A DNA stretch of 64,000 bases from Haemaphysalis longicornis (lineage: Eukaryota > Arthropoda > Arachnida > Ixodida > Ixodidae). Each line of letters opens with the position of its first letter. Position 1 is the stretch's first letter. The notes below the pieces were generated by a model, which had not been told where the DNA came from, did not search any database, and was given only the letters and a program-made list of their open reading frames with translations. The position numbers were made by a program, and so were the translations under genes. Shown here one piece after another: positions 21,560 through 33,270 of the stretch. Location: contig CM023454.1 in the NCBI GenBank assembly GCA_013339765.2, positions 142,292,593-142,356,592 on the forward strand. The letters are read 5' to 3'.

Positions 21560-22540
21560 CAAGTGGATCTGGAACCGTTTCGCTAGATTATTGCCAAGTT
21601 CTTCAATGATAAAGAGGTGGAGGCAATAATTCGTCGTGGCAGTAAGCTGAAAATCACGTCGTTCGGCCTGCCACGTCACTTTTCTAAACAAGTTTGTGAA
21701 AAGCGGCGAAACTTACTGCAGTTTTCGAAAACAATGAAAAAGGAAAGTGACCGTGTCAGGCTCGTTCTTGACAGGCTTCAAATCAATGATGACGTTTATG
21801 TACGGGACACCAATACCAGTCAAGCCGCACCGATTACTAATCACGCTGCGGTATCTGAATCCTCTTCCGCTACTTTATGACTGCAGCTCGACCCTACCCC
21901 CCGTTCATAAATTAATCATCCCTTATCATCGCAACAAAGCAGTTCTGGTGGAGTTCATTTTTTGTACACGAACATTTAAAGCGTTCAGTCCAAAAGCATT
22001 CCGTTGTCTTCCCTCGTTGATTCTTGCACATCAATAATCGTCGCATTAACTGAAACGTGGCTAAACAATGACATTCCTGACATCAGTATTTTTCTTACGT
22101 GGGCAGATTAAGGTTTTTTCATTGTGACAGGAAACATAGAAAGGGAGGTGGCATACTTCTGGCAATAAAAAATGATGTGCTTGCAGTACCTGTTCTGTTA
22201 CCTCTTTTTTGGAATCTGTCTGGGCTTACCTGAAGTGTGGTGGCCGTGTCATACTTATAGGTGTTTTTTAACCGCCCCCCAGAGGCAAATACCGGCTTTT
22301 CTAGTAAATTTACTCGTGTCCTGAGGCTACTGTGTTCTTGGTTTCCTAATTCTCTCTTAATGAGTTTTGGCGATTTTATTTTTCCGAGCATTTGCTGGTC
22401 AACTCTACCCGTTAGGGATGGTCAAAGTGACGCTCATAACTTCGTCCACTCTTCTCTCGACTTTTCCCTGGTTCACCTAATTACTCATCCCACACGGTGT
22501 TCGACTACATCAGCTAACATTCTAAACCTAGTATTTATCA
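21560..22540 (+). pseudogene. CR1-like LINE D, 5' part (ORF1 end and endonuclease)
   Basis: 21590-21880 reads FFNDKEVEAIIRRGSKLKIT and then VRLVLDRLQINDDVYVRD, a pattern typical of the C-terminal domain of CR1-type ORF1 proteins. From about 22040 the endonuclease follows in several frames: TETWLNNDIPDIS, ERKGGGILLAIKNDVLAV, FFNRPPEANTGFSS, LLMSFGDFIFPSICW and STTSANILNLVF. The EN domain is cut at about 22540 and continues at 27920 with SEITHLEGLSDHDA, so the LINE at 22541-27919 is inserted inside this element. Confidence 0.72.
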
Positions 22541-22648
22541 AAGGAAGAAGAAGAAGAAGCAGAAGGAAGGTTCTGTTCCTTGAGCTCTCTTGTTTTTTCG
22601 CACGTTTTCCTCTCTAAAAACTGCTTTCTCGACACGATATCTTCAAGG

Positions 22649-24004
22649 ATGGGGGATAATGAACCCCCTCCTCCCCCCAACCCTGCACAGCGGTCGGCGT
22701 CGTCTCCGCTGCCGGGAGCCGACAACTTGGATTCCCCTGGCTGCCACGAATCCTCGGAAGGCTCCATGACTGAGGAAATGGACTCGGACAGCGAATTCAC
22801 CGTCGTCACAGGGCGTCGTTTAAAGAGGAAACTCCGCCGCACCTCAACGACAAGTGAGACGATGGCCGGAATGCCCACTGGTCCGAAGGTCTTCACGGTT
22901 GGTTATGTGCCCGTCAAGAAGACCGATAACCTAAATACGTTGAACCGTCAGAAACTGACAGAGTACTTTCGCCGGGTTGCGGTTAACCAGGTCAAGGAAA
23001 TCCGGATCAATGCCCGATTGAACGTGCTAATGGTTGATGTGACCACCGACGGCATCATAGACACTTTGAAGGCCATCACAGGGTTAGGAAACATCCAGGT
23101 GCGTTCGTTCTTGGCTCACGGAAAGGAAACAACGACTGGTGTCATCTCTGATGTAGACCCGGAGATCAACGACAGTGACCTAGTGCAGCTCCTTTCGTCA
23201 ACGGTCCGCATCCTGGACATTCATCGCATCGGTCGCTCGCGGTGCGTGAAGGTAGTATTTCAGTGCGATTCGCTTCCAGCGTCTGTGAAAGTAGGCTACG
23301 TACGACATCGTGTGCGTCCGTATGTGCCACGGCCCCTTCAATGCTATAAGTGTCAGAAGCTAGGTCATGTCAGTGCTGCTTGTAAGAATGCCGTAGCATG
23401 CAAGCGGTGTGGTGATGCTCATGACCATGTTAACTGCAAAGGCACGCTGAAATGTGCAAATTGTTCGGGTCCTCACGAGGCAACCTCTAATGAATGCCCA
23501 AAAATGATGCATGAGCGTCGAGTTCTGCGCACGATGGTCAGAGATAACTCTACGCACAGAGAGGCTGCAGCGTCCGTTCGGAGACGTCGTCGAAGCTCCC
23601 GTCGCAGACGTCGACAGTCACGCAGTATATCTCGCCCAAGGGATTTGCAAACCACAGCGGCGCCACCGTTGGCGCCACTCCCACAGGTGTTGACACAGGA
23701 AGAACCACGACCTCCTCCGGTTCCTCCTCGTCGAGCAAATATTGCGTCTGGAACTGTATCCGCCGACGACTGGCCTCTCTTGTCGCAAACGGTTTCTGCT
23801 GCAAACAAGTCAGCCATTGTAGTGAAAGGACCACATGAAAAGCACAGCAATGAAGAGAGGATCGCCGATCAGAAGGTGTTACGCATGCTTAAACAGCTGC
23901 TAAACACTATGCGAAAACTCATCGCAGGTCTGAAAAGTCAATCTGCGAAAACTGTGGTGCAGGTTCTAGATGCGTTGGAGCCGCTCATTGAGGCACTCCA
24001 GTGA
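22649..24004 (+). CDS. ORF1 of LINE 2, CCHC nucleic-acid-binding protein, 451 aa
   Basis: Intact frame. The start chosen is ATG 22649 (AAGGATGG context), because upstream codons of the same frame lie in the leader. The N-terminus is acidic and Pro/Ser-rich (GDNEPPPPPNPAQ). Residues about 90-230 form an RRM-like region (VFTVGYVPVKKTDNLNTLNR, then VRILDIHRIGRSRCVKVVFQ). Three zinc knuckles follow at about residues 233-290: CYKCQKLGHVSAAC, CKRCGDAHDHVNC and CANCSGPHEATSNEC. A strongly basic Arg/Ser stretch comes next, then a Pro-rich linker and an amphipathic C-terminal helix. The protein should bind the element RNA and form the retrotransposition particle. The stop codon is TGA at 24002-24004, shortly before ORF2. 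Confidence 0.88.
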   Translation: MGDNEPPPPPNPAQRSASSPLPGADNLDSPGCHESSEGSMTEEMDSDSEFTVVTGRRLKRKLRRTSTTSETMAGMPTGPKVFTVGYVPVKKTDNLNTLNRQKLTEYFRRVAVNQVKEIRINARLNVLMVDVTTDGIIDTLKAITGLGNIQVRSFLAHGKETTTGVISDVDPEINDSDLVQLLSSTVRILDIHRIGRSRCVKVVFQCDSLPASVKVGYVRHRVRPYVPRPLQCYKCQKLGHVSAACKNAVACKRCGDAHDHVNCKGTLKCANCSGPHEATSNECPKMMHERRVLRTMVRDNSTHREAAASVRRRRRSSRRRRRQSRSISRPRDLQTTAAPPLAPLPQVLTQEEPRPPPVPPRRANIASGTVSADDWPLLSQTVSAANKSAIVVKGPHEKHSNEERIADQKVLRMLKQLLNTMRKLIAGLKSQSAKTVVQVLDALEPLIEALQ

Positions 24005-24068
24005 TTTATTATGGCGCAAAAAAACCGGCATAACTTTACTGGAAGAGAGACTTCACAATTCTTTCGTG

Positions 24069-27000
24069 ATGCAATGGAACGCAAGAGGACTGCGAGGGCG
24101 GATGTCAGATTTTCGGCTGCGCATGTTTAAATACAAGTTCCCAGTCGTGGTTATATGTGAGCCAAACATATCTGCCCCGTTTCGTCTCTCCGGTTACGTT
24201 CTCCTGTTGTCACAGAAGGAAGGAATACCCAGCAAGGTATTATTATGCGTACGAAAGGACATACCTTACGTCAGACATGCGCTTTCTGCTCATGCTTCAA
24301 ATGAATATATTTGCGTGACGTTAACGCACAAGCGTCGAGTCATTTCGGTCATCGGGGCTTACATACCTCCACGCGCGGACCTTGACTTCACGTACCTGAG
24401 CTCTGTGGTGCACGCTTGTTCCGGTCCACACATCATCGTCGGTGATTTTAATGCCCACCACCCCCTGTGGGGCAGTGCGGCTACTAACAAGAAAGGAAAT
24501 GACCTTGCAGACTTCATTCACGACGAAAGCTTTGTGGTTATTAACGACGGTTCCCCTACCTTTCTTCGTGGGCTCTCGTACAGTAGTTGCTTGGACCTTG
24601 CAATCGTATCAAAGACTCTGTCAACATCTGCAACTTGGTGTTGTGATGTTGAGTCACATGGGAGTGATCACATTCCGACCTACGTACAACTGCGCTGGTT
24701 CCACACGTCTGACGTCCCTAGGATCCGTTGTACTGATTGGCGAAAGTTTACGTTGATGGTTGAGGAGTCATGCGCAACTATTACGTCGGAGTCCGATGTA
24801 GAAAGCGCCATACTGTCTGCTATGGAGTGCACCACGAAGTACGTTAGCACTCCCAAACATCGAACACCCATAGATGCCGTGTACGAAGAACTCCGTGCCA
24901 TAAGACGCCGCGCAGAGAGGAGGTATAGAAGAACCCAGGCTGCAGCAGATCTAACAGAATGTCGCCGCGTGCAACGGAAAATACGACGCCATTTAGAAAA
25001 GCTTGGAAGAGAGCAGTGGAGGCGATTTTGCTCTTCATTAGATCCGCGCAAGCCCCTTTCAAGAATTTGGCAAGTGGTGCGAAGTCTCCAGTACCACCCG
25101 AAGCAACTGTACCCTTTTCGTGCTTTGGCTCTAAGCACAGGAAAAAGCGAAGTAGAGGTAGCTGAAGCATATTGCAAAATGCTTGTTGATGGATCCCACG
25201 CCCTGCTTCTCCCGTACACAAAGGCGTACACCGCAGACCACAGACGACCGCCTCAACGTTCCGTTCTCGATGCAAGAGCTGGATGCCGCTCTTTCAGCCT
25301 CCTGCCGTTCATCTGCTCCAGGACCTGATGGTGTACGGTACTGCGTACTGCGAAACCTTGGCAGCGAAGGTCGGAAAGCTCTCTTATCATGGTTCAATGC
25401 AACGTGGATCTCCAGCTCTGTCCCCAACCACTGGAAATGCAGTCGTGTGGTTGCTCTACTGAAGCCAGGAAAATCCCCCTTGGAGCTGTCCTCATACAGA
25501 CCCATCGCATTGGCAAGCTGCATCGGAAAGGTTATGGAGAGAATGGTGCTGGCCCGACTCGAATGGTTTCTTGAGAAAAACAACATTTACCCGGATGTCA
25601 TGACAGGATTCCGAAGAGGACGATCCTCTATAGACAGTGTCATCGATCTGGTGTCTTCAGTGGAGCAAGAAAGAAACCGTCGCCGAATCGCGGGCGCATT
25701 GTTTTTCGACATCAAAGGCGCCTATGACAACGTGCTCCACAGTGCGATTATGGATGCTCTAGAGATTGTGGGAGTAGGCGGCCGACTCTATGAGTGGATT
25801 TCCAGTTACCTTACTGGTCGGACAATCTTCATGTCCACGTCTGCCGGTGACACAGGACTCCACCAGGTTAATCGTGGTGTTCCACAAGGAGGAGTACTGA
25901 GCCCCACCCTCTTTAATATTGCCCTAATCGGTCTCGTGGACGAAATGCCTGAAGTCGTCAGAGTCACTATGTACGCTGACGATATCTGCATCTGGACTTC
26001 TGGTGTAACTCGACCGCAGCTGCGAGCCCGTTTACAGCGAGCCGCAACAACGACGTCTCGGTACTTGTGCCGTCAAGGCCTGAGTTTAGCGCCAGAAAAA
26101 TGCGCCGTTCTTGCATTCACCAGAAAGTCGATGCTCCGGTATCCTATCATTATTGAGGGGACACTGATACCTTACGTCACGCACCACAGATTTTTGGGAG
26201 TGACTGTAGACCGCGGTCTGTCGTGGACGAAACACATAGCCTCGTTGAAGACTAAACTTGCAAGCCTAGTACATGTTCTTCGCTTCGTGGCGGGGATGAG
26301 ATGGGGTCCATCTGAGAGCGCTCTTCTCCAGTTGTACCGGAGCCTGTTTTTGGGGCATCTTCGTTACAGCCTGCCAGCCATTTCAAACCTGCGAACTTCT
26401 TCCCGGCGCACATTGGAGGGTTTGCAAGCACAAGCCCTCAGAATATGCTTGGGGCTACCACGATGTACCTCTACTGTGGGCACAATTGCCGAGGCACGTG
26501 TTTTTCCAATGGATGCACTTCTTTTGGGCGAACCCCTTCGAGTCTACCTTAGATGCTTCACAAGGCATGAACACCATCCATTATCGGCTCTTCCTACTAC
26601 GTGTTCGAGAAGTAGTTTTGCGGCAGCCATTTTGCAACACCAACATAAGATCCCATCAGGTTTCGCCCCAATGGTGGTTTCCCAGAATCCTCTGTGGGTA
26701 CTATCAAAACCATCAATTTACCTTTCCATCCCGGGAATTGGGAAGAAGTCCTCTTTGCCATCAATAGCCCTCAAACAGTTGACTCTAGCGTTCTTGACAG
26801 ACAAGTACGCCGGAACTGTACATGTATATACTGATGGCTCTGTGACTGCATCCCGGTCCACCGCGGCTGTGGTAATTCCAAGCTTATGCGTTACCCGAGG
26901 ATTCACACTAGACCACAAGACAACTTCTACTGCCACTGAGTTGGTTGCCATACGGGAGGCGATTCGTTTAGTCTCCCGTGAATCACCTCAAGCTTGGACC

Positions 27001-27690
27001 CTGTTTTGTGATTCCAAGCCAGCACTCCAGGTCCTCAACGGAGTTATGAGGCAAGGACCTTATTATGCCCTTGCTGCGGAAGTACTCGAATTATGCTCAT
27101 TGGCACTGCAACAAGGACATGTCCTCACCATTCAGTGGGTACCAGGCCATTGCGGGCTAGCTGGTAACGACTGGGCTGACCAGGAGGCAAAGAAGGTTTC
27201 TGCAAATGCAGATGTTGTACGTCTGCCCTTCGCAAGGACGGACACGACCGCCCTTCTGTTTACCATTCTCCGCCACGCCTCGGCGAATCACTGGTCCCAC
27301 CCTGACAATCGTCATAGAAGATTACACCGCCTGGACCCCGACTGCAAGTTTCGGTTACCTCCTGGTATTCAGCGAAACTACGCCACGCTGTTTCACCGAC
27401 TACGGCTTGGCGTAGCCTTTACCCGTCGCTACAAGCACCTCATTGGCTTTACGAGTGACCCCGACTGTGAGACATGCCATGTACCAGAGACTATTTCGCA
27501 TGTTCTCTGCCACTGTCCACGCTATGCGCAACCTCGAGAACAATTAGTGAGAACATTGGCCCGTTTGGACTGTCGTGTGGTGTCGGAGGAAGTGCTGCTG
27601 GGACCTTGGCCAGACGCGAAGCGTTCCTACAGTGCATTTAAAGCTGTGCTGACATTTCTGCGCAGCAGCGGCCTCTCAGAGATATTGTAG
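24069..27690 (+). pseudogene. ORF2 of LINE 2 (EN-RT-RNase H), one frameshift
   Basis: The first in-frame Met is at 24069 (MQWNARGLRGRMSD), 64 bases after the ORF1 stop. The endonuclease is complete by motif: VVICEPNI, HIIVGDFNAHHPLWG, CLDLAIVS and GSDHIPT. A frameshift lies between about 25183 and 25270, in the linker before RT. RT motifs are SSAPGPDGVRYCVLRN, SSYRPIALASCIGKVMERMV, FFDIKGAYDNV, RGVPQGGVLSPTLFNIAL and an intact catalytic box VTMYADDICIW. RNase H follows with VHVYTDGS, ATELVAIREAIRL, LFCDSKPAL and WVPGHCGLAGNDWADQEAKK. The C-terminus has zinc-binding CETCHVPETISHVLCHC. All catalytic residues that can be judged are present, so the frameshift is the only visible lesion. It could be a recent mutation or a sequencing error. 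Confidence 0.88.
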
Positions 27691-27919
27691 TTGAGGCCCG
27701 TCCGGCTTAACTTTAACGCATACACCGTATCGGTATAGGCATCTTCTATACATAGCCCTTCATTTATTTCTCCGCCATCCTCATCTCTCTCGTCCTCTAT
27801 CCACACTCTTTCCTCCACTTTCCCTTCCCACACACAGAATAGCTGGCCAGATATACTACCGTCAGGCCGACCTTTCTGTGTTTATTTCATTTCAATAAAA
27901 TTCCTCTCTCTCTCTCTCT
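27691..27919 (+). terminator. 3' UTR, poly(A) signal and (CT)n tail of LINE 2
   Basis: A pyrimidine-rich 3' UTR leads to AATAAA at 27894-27899 and, after TTCC, eight CT units at 27904-27919. LINE D sequence resumes right after. The tail is a dinucleotide repeat, not poly(A). Confidence 0.75.
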
Positions 27920-30545
27920 GATATATTTTCTGAAATTACTCATCTAGAAGGGCTTTCTGACCACGACGCCCGGAAGCGTCCGGATTTCCCCTAACAAGCG
28001 CAAAACTACCAATAAGCAAATAAGGTGCTATAATAGAGCTGATTGCGATAGCATTATAATGAACTCCAGCCATTCTCAAATATTTTTTGGGAGGGTATTT
28101 ATCCCGGTCCGTTGAAGATAATTGGCTCATGTTTAGAAATGCATTTACCAATTTAATCAGCAGGTTCATTCCACTTATCACCATCAAAACTGTAAACGCC
28201 GCTCCGTGGTATAACCAACAGCTTCGACGCCTAAATAACAAAAAAAAAAGACTTTACCGCCACGCCAATAAAACAGACCCCTTTCAGTTTCCTGGTTACG
28301 CTATAAAACATGTGATAAGGATTACCAGTCACTGCTCACATTAACTCGACGTCATTTCTTTAAACATGACTTATCATCTATGCTAATAAATAACCGTCGG
28401 AAATTTTGGCGTGTCATTATTCCTGGTGAACATCCTGATATCCTAATTACCGCCAGTAATAACGACGTCATTCCCATGTCTCAGTGCGCACAGGTTTTAA
28501 ATCACGCATTCATATCAGTATTCACGTGTGAAGACATCCCGTGATGCCCGAAAGTTAACCTCATTCCTGATATCAGCATGCCGGAAATAATCAGTGAAGC
28601 CGGTATATTCTCCTTACTAAATAAACACAAAATTTCTACTGGTTCTGATTATGCCGGCTTTAATAATAAGATACTAAAGTAATATTGGCTAGGATTTGTC
28701 CCATACTGTTCGCATTTTTTTCACAATCGATATCGTTAGTTGCATCCCACATGACTGGCGAATCGCAAAAGTAATTCCCATCTTCAAGTCTGGTAAACGA
28801 TCATCGCCCTTAAACTATCGTCCCATCTCGTCAACCAGCACCATTTGTAAACTTCTTCAACATATAATACACACCCAAGTAATTAACTACCTGGAAGATC
28901 ATAACATTACACATTAATATCAGCATGGTTTTCGCCGAGGATACTCATGTGACACGTAGCTCGCCGGCTTCATTCATGACAAACATTCAGCTCTTGACGG
29001 TGGAGCCCAGGTTGATGCTATTTTCCTCGACTTTTCTAAAGCTTTTGACCATGTCCCTTATCACCGGCTTCTAACGAAACTGTCTAGGCTTAACATTCGT
29101 CCTAACATTTCGGCATGGGTTAAAGATTTTGTTTCTTTTAGAACACAGTTCACGTCCGCTAACAATTGTAACTCTCCCTTCAAACCAGTAACTTCTGGAG
29201 TCCCACGGGGTAGCGTACTAGGTCCACTACTGTTTCTAATCTACATTAATGACTTACCATCCTGTGTCTCATCACGAATTAAAATGTTTGCTTTCGACTG
29301 TGTGATATACCGAATAATTTCCTCTGACAATGACCGCAAAGCTTTCCAAACTGATTTGAACGCCAATAATGCATGGTGCTCATCATGGTTAATGACCCTA
29401 AATTGATCTAAAACAAAGTCTATGTCTTTTAGTAAACACGTACCCCGGATTTCTACCTTCTACGTGTTGACTAATACTACTGTTGATCTCGTCTCCACTT
29501 ATAAATATCTTTGAACTTATCTGCAACTTGATCTGTCATGGCACTACCCTATAAAACTCACCTGGTGGCTGCTAACAGCTCTTTCGGATTCCTCAAGCGT
29601 AACCTTAAACAGGCTCCTCCTAACATATGCAAACTTGCCTTTACTACACTAATACTTCCGAAATTGGAATATGCACCAGCCATTTGGGATCCCGAACATG
29701 CTTACATCATAAACAACATTGAATCACTGCAAAATCGTGCCTCTCGCTTCATAGTTTCAGATTATTCACGTCATTCCAGCGCCACAGCACTAAAACGCCG
29801 AGCAGAGCTACCCGAACTATTCCATAATCGCAAACGTACAGGTCTATCCCTTTTCCATAAACTTTATCGCAACGTGTCACTTCACAAGGATTTCTTCAAG
29901 CCACCTGCCATTATTTTTTCACGCTGCGATCACCCGTACAAAAATAAACGCTTAAACTGTAAATCATCTGCTTTTTCACGGTCATTCAGTACACGTACCA
30001 CAATCGATCGGAATAATCTACCATCACACATGGCCTCAGAAAAAGACGCCACGAAATTTCAAGAAGTAATTCAAAATACTGGCACCATCTAACTTTTGCT
30101 CTTTTACTTGTTTTTTTCCTCTTTTCCGGAACGTGCAGAGCAAAGGTGTACTATTTTTTACCTTGATTCAGCTTTTTTGCGGTGTGATGAGTGAGTGTAT
30201 ATTTTTCTTTATTCGTTTTTAAGTCTATGCTTTATTTGTTTTCTTTTTATCATTAGGTGCATAGATTATTTTTTCTTGCATTTTCATAGGTTCACTGTGT
30301 ACTTGTCTGTATTCGAACGATTTCTTTGCCTATTCTTTTCTCTATTTTTGCTGTCTTTACCAATTACTTGATATAACATATACCTCAACCTTAGTCTGTA
30401 TTTAATTTGAAATTTTAACCTGTTTTTTTTCGTTTTTGGCGTTGATTGTTTGTACTTTTGCTCATGTAAACCCCCCCCCCTATGTAATACCCTCTCACGA
30501 GGGCCGTTAGGGGTATTATTAATAAATAAATAAATAAATAAATTT
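27920..30545 (+). pseudogene. CR1-like LINE D, 3' part (EN end, RT, C-terminus)
   Basis: It resumes the EN of LINE D with SEITHLEGLSDHDA. The linker follows (NELQPFSNIFWEGIYPGPLK in one frame). RT fragments appear as IPIFKSGKRSSPLNYRPISS, then IFLDFSKAFDHVPYHRLLTK and VPRGSVLGPLLFLIYINDLP. The catalytic box reads KMFAFDCVIY, where F-A-D-D is expected, so an Asp is lost. From 29538 a 184-codon frame gives the conserved C-terminus (PKLEYAPAIWDPEHAYIINN, then IESLQNRASRFIVSDYSR). There is no RNase H, as in the CR1/Jockey groups. A 3' UTR with a C-run at 30467-30480 leads to an (AATA)n tail at 30520-30543. Confidence 0.78.
30520..30543 (+). repeat. (AATA)n tail of LINE D
   Basis: Six AATA units terminate the 3' UTR. 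The same short-unit tail, in reverse orientation, ends the two minus-strand CR1-like copies at 33271 and 50432. Confidence 0.8.
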
Positions 30546-33270
30546 GCTTCAGAGAGCAACATACAGATACGACACAGTGAGAGCACCTCTAAATTTGCCG
30601 GAAAAAGCACTGCTGTAGCTGCACTCCTCTCTGCCTTTTTATGTCCGCATTTATGTTTACGAAATAATAGGACACCTTACCTTGAACACTGTTCTAGCTG
30701 TCTAGGCAAAAAACGGCCACTTTATTTTTATTAGGCGGCTCTTCTGATGTTACTGATTCTTTAAGAGCTTACACAGCTGTCATTTTTCTAGTTTAAAATA
30801 CGAAACACTTCTTTACTGCATATAGTGGTAGGTTTACCGGCATCATAATTATGAAACAATTGTCTGGGTTTTTAATCAATGTTTGTTTGGGTTGTGAAGA
30901 TTTCATTATAGTGCAAGACGTTCTAATGACGCAATTGTTTTGTGACTGCAGTTTTCCCTGACATCTGAATAAAAACAGTCTGTGGACCGAAAAAAATACC
31001 TTGCTTCTGTAGCCCGGCCCAAGCTCGGAGATAGCTTTTGGCGGTGCAAAAAAGGGGCCCATAAACACCGCCAGGGGGATGACGGAGGTTGAAAGCCGCT
31101 GGTCTCAATTTTTTATATTTACCTTACAAATATTTACCAGGCACAGGTACCTGTTCGGTATTGCGGATCCTACACAGTGCGTTAAGAAACGTTTTTTGGT
31201 TGTATTGCGATCCTTCAGAGATGTATCCCGAAATAAACAACTTTAATGTATTCCAAATAAAAGCGTGGAGTTGACATTGGTACATTCTCGAAGGAAGTGC
31301 GGCTAAAAAAAATGAGAATGAAGAAGAAAGATGTCCCACAACCAGTGATATAATTTCTGTTTGAAGAGATGGGAAGAAGGTATGTTTGTGCGCGTTTTTT
31401 TTTTGTCCTCGTTTTTCTGTACCTTAATGCAACCTCTGCTCAGGTGCAGAAATTAATTTATTAATAGGTTTTTGGAAGGCGCTGCCATTGTTTGTTTGCG
31501 TTGTAGTATCTTTCCGTAAGTAAAAATATTTAATATTCTACACTGTTCTTCAATATATCTGAGCACGATATATGCATTAGGCATTGAGATATCAGCCAAA
31601 TGTTGAATAGGTGTACCTTAGAACCACGATCATCAAATATGAAAAGGCAAAACCTTCGGTTTTATTTACTGTATTTCGGGAATTATAACCCTTTAAGGTG
31701 TCAATACCTAGCATTATTAGGCCACTGCTCTAGGACGCCTTTTTTTCCTTAAAGCTATCTTTGCGTATTACAGACAGTACTTTGTTTTAAAGGATTTATT
31801 TCAGTTTTTTGATTGGGAATTCTTCTTTTGTTAGCCCGGCTTCTAAATACTACATATTGTATATCTTTTAATTTGACAATGCGTCAGTTTCACATTATAA
31901 AAATTTATCCGGGAAGATAATTGCTTTGAGTGTGTGAAATTCTATCAATTTTGTTTGTGCTCTATATAAGACAAGCTTTGCAAAATGCAGCTTTGCGGTA
32001 TAGCCTACATTTATTGTATAACTTTTCAGCGATAAACACCACTGAGTAATACATATGCAATTGCTGTCTAGTGTTTATATATCCTTATAGATGCAAATAT
32101 TTCTTTCCGTTTTCCTGTTTGTTTAGCGTCAGATTTCTTTACTCTTATTTCTTTCACAGTTAAAGTTTTTTTATAATTTTTCTGCGTATTCGGTTATCTG
32201 CCTGCTATTATACCTATATTGCAATGTATATGTTATTTACGTTTACGTGTAAGTGGGTACAGTTCTCATGCCAGCGAATTGTTGCTCCAGCTTGTATTGA
32301 ACACCAAATCGTCGACCCTGCGACTACTTTTTAGTGGCTTTTGGTTCATGGACCAAAACAGCATAGTTTAGAAAAAAACTTGTTCATTGATTGATTGTGT
32401 AATAGATTATTTGATTGAATGAGTGATGGATTGATTTAAAAGCCATGCGACAGCGTATCAAATAAAAAAAATTATCGCGAACGTAAGTGGGGACGAGAAC
32501 AGCGGCTAGAATTTCCCACTACCAATATTTTGTGAGCTCAGCAACAGTAGATCAAGTGTGCAGGTTTAATCATAAGCACAAATTTACAAAGGCAACAATG
32601 CACAAACTGTTAGCCAATCATGTTTTTTATAATAACGCGGAACCAATCTCTGAGTACATTCTAAAGAACTGATCTGTAGGTGATGACACAAATATTTTAG
32701 GTTCTACGCAACTGTATGCCGCCTTGATCTCCTAAACCTTCCAAAATATTGCAATATGTAAATTTTTGTAATAGATAAAAGTAAGGTAAACAGCGCCAAA
32801 CAGAAAATAAACGCAACGAATAATGTAAGTAACAAAATCACCGCCATCCTCCATCGTGAAGGTGGATGTCCAGCAAAGCTGTTGTAAACCACAAGATAGA
32901 CATGCTGATGGGGAAGGGTATAGAATTCTCCTCGTCGTATCGGTGGGTTGTCGCGCAGGTTTGCCTTCATTACATTTCTACAGCAAAGCTGTACACCTGT
33001 ACTGACTTGCGGTTTTATCTGCATTGCTTTTATTTAGTAGAGATGGACCCTTAACTTTTTAAAACAATAGTCTTTCTTTGGCTACTTAAAAGAAAAATTT
33101 TGGTCAGCCTGCCTGCCTCTCTGTCGTTGATCCGATATAGCCACCTGTGACCCGACCAAAGTGAAACAGAAGCTGCGCAATAGTCTTATATACCCAAGCC
33201 CAAACCTAACTTTCGAAGTGTGGTGTCAATGTTCATTTCTGTCAGCATTGCTGAACAAGAACAAGACATT
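30546..33270. other. Unassigned AT-rich region
   Basis: 2.7 kb without a recognisable gene or element. Open frames stay near 100 codons and show no motif. GATT-rich stretches occur near 32388-32440. Confidence 0.5.

Larger units (their letters stand above)
22541..27919 (+). mobile_element. RNase H LINE 2, best preserved element
   Basis: This is a two-ORF non-LTR retrotransposon of about 5.4 kb. It consists of a short 5' leader with an AAG-rich start, ORF1 (22649-24004), a 64-base gap, ORF2 (24069-27690 with one frameshift), a 3' UTR, AATAAA (27894-27899) and a (CT)n tail (27904-27919). Domain order CCHC ORF1 / EN-RT-RNase H-zinc finger places it in the I/R1-like assemblage. It interrupts the endonuclease of CR1-like LINE D. 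No target duplication is obvious, and relative to the family a few host codons seem to be missing at the junction. Confidence 0.87.
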
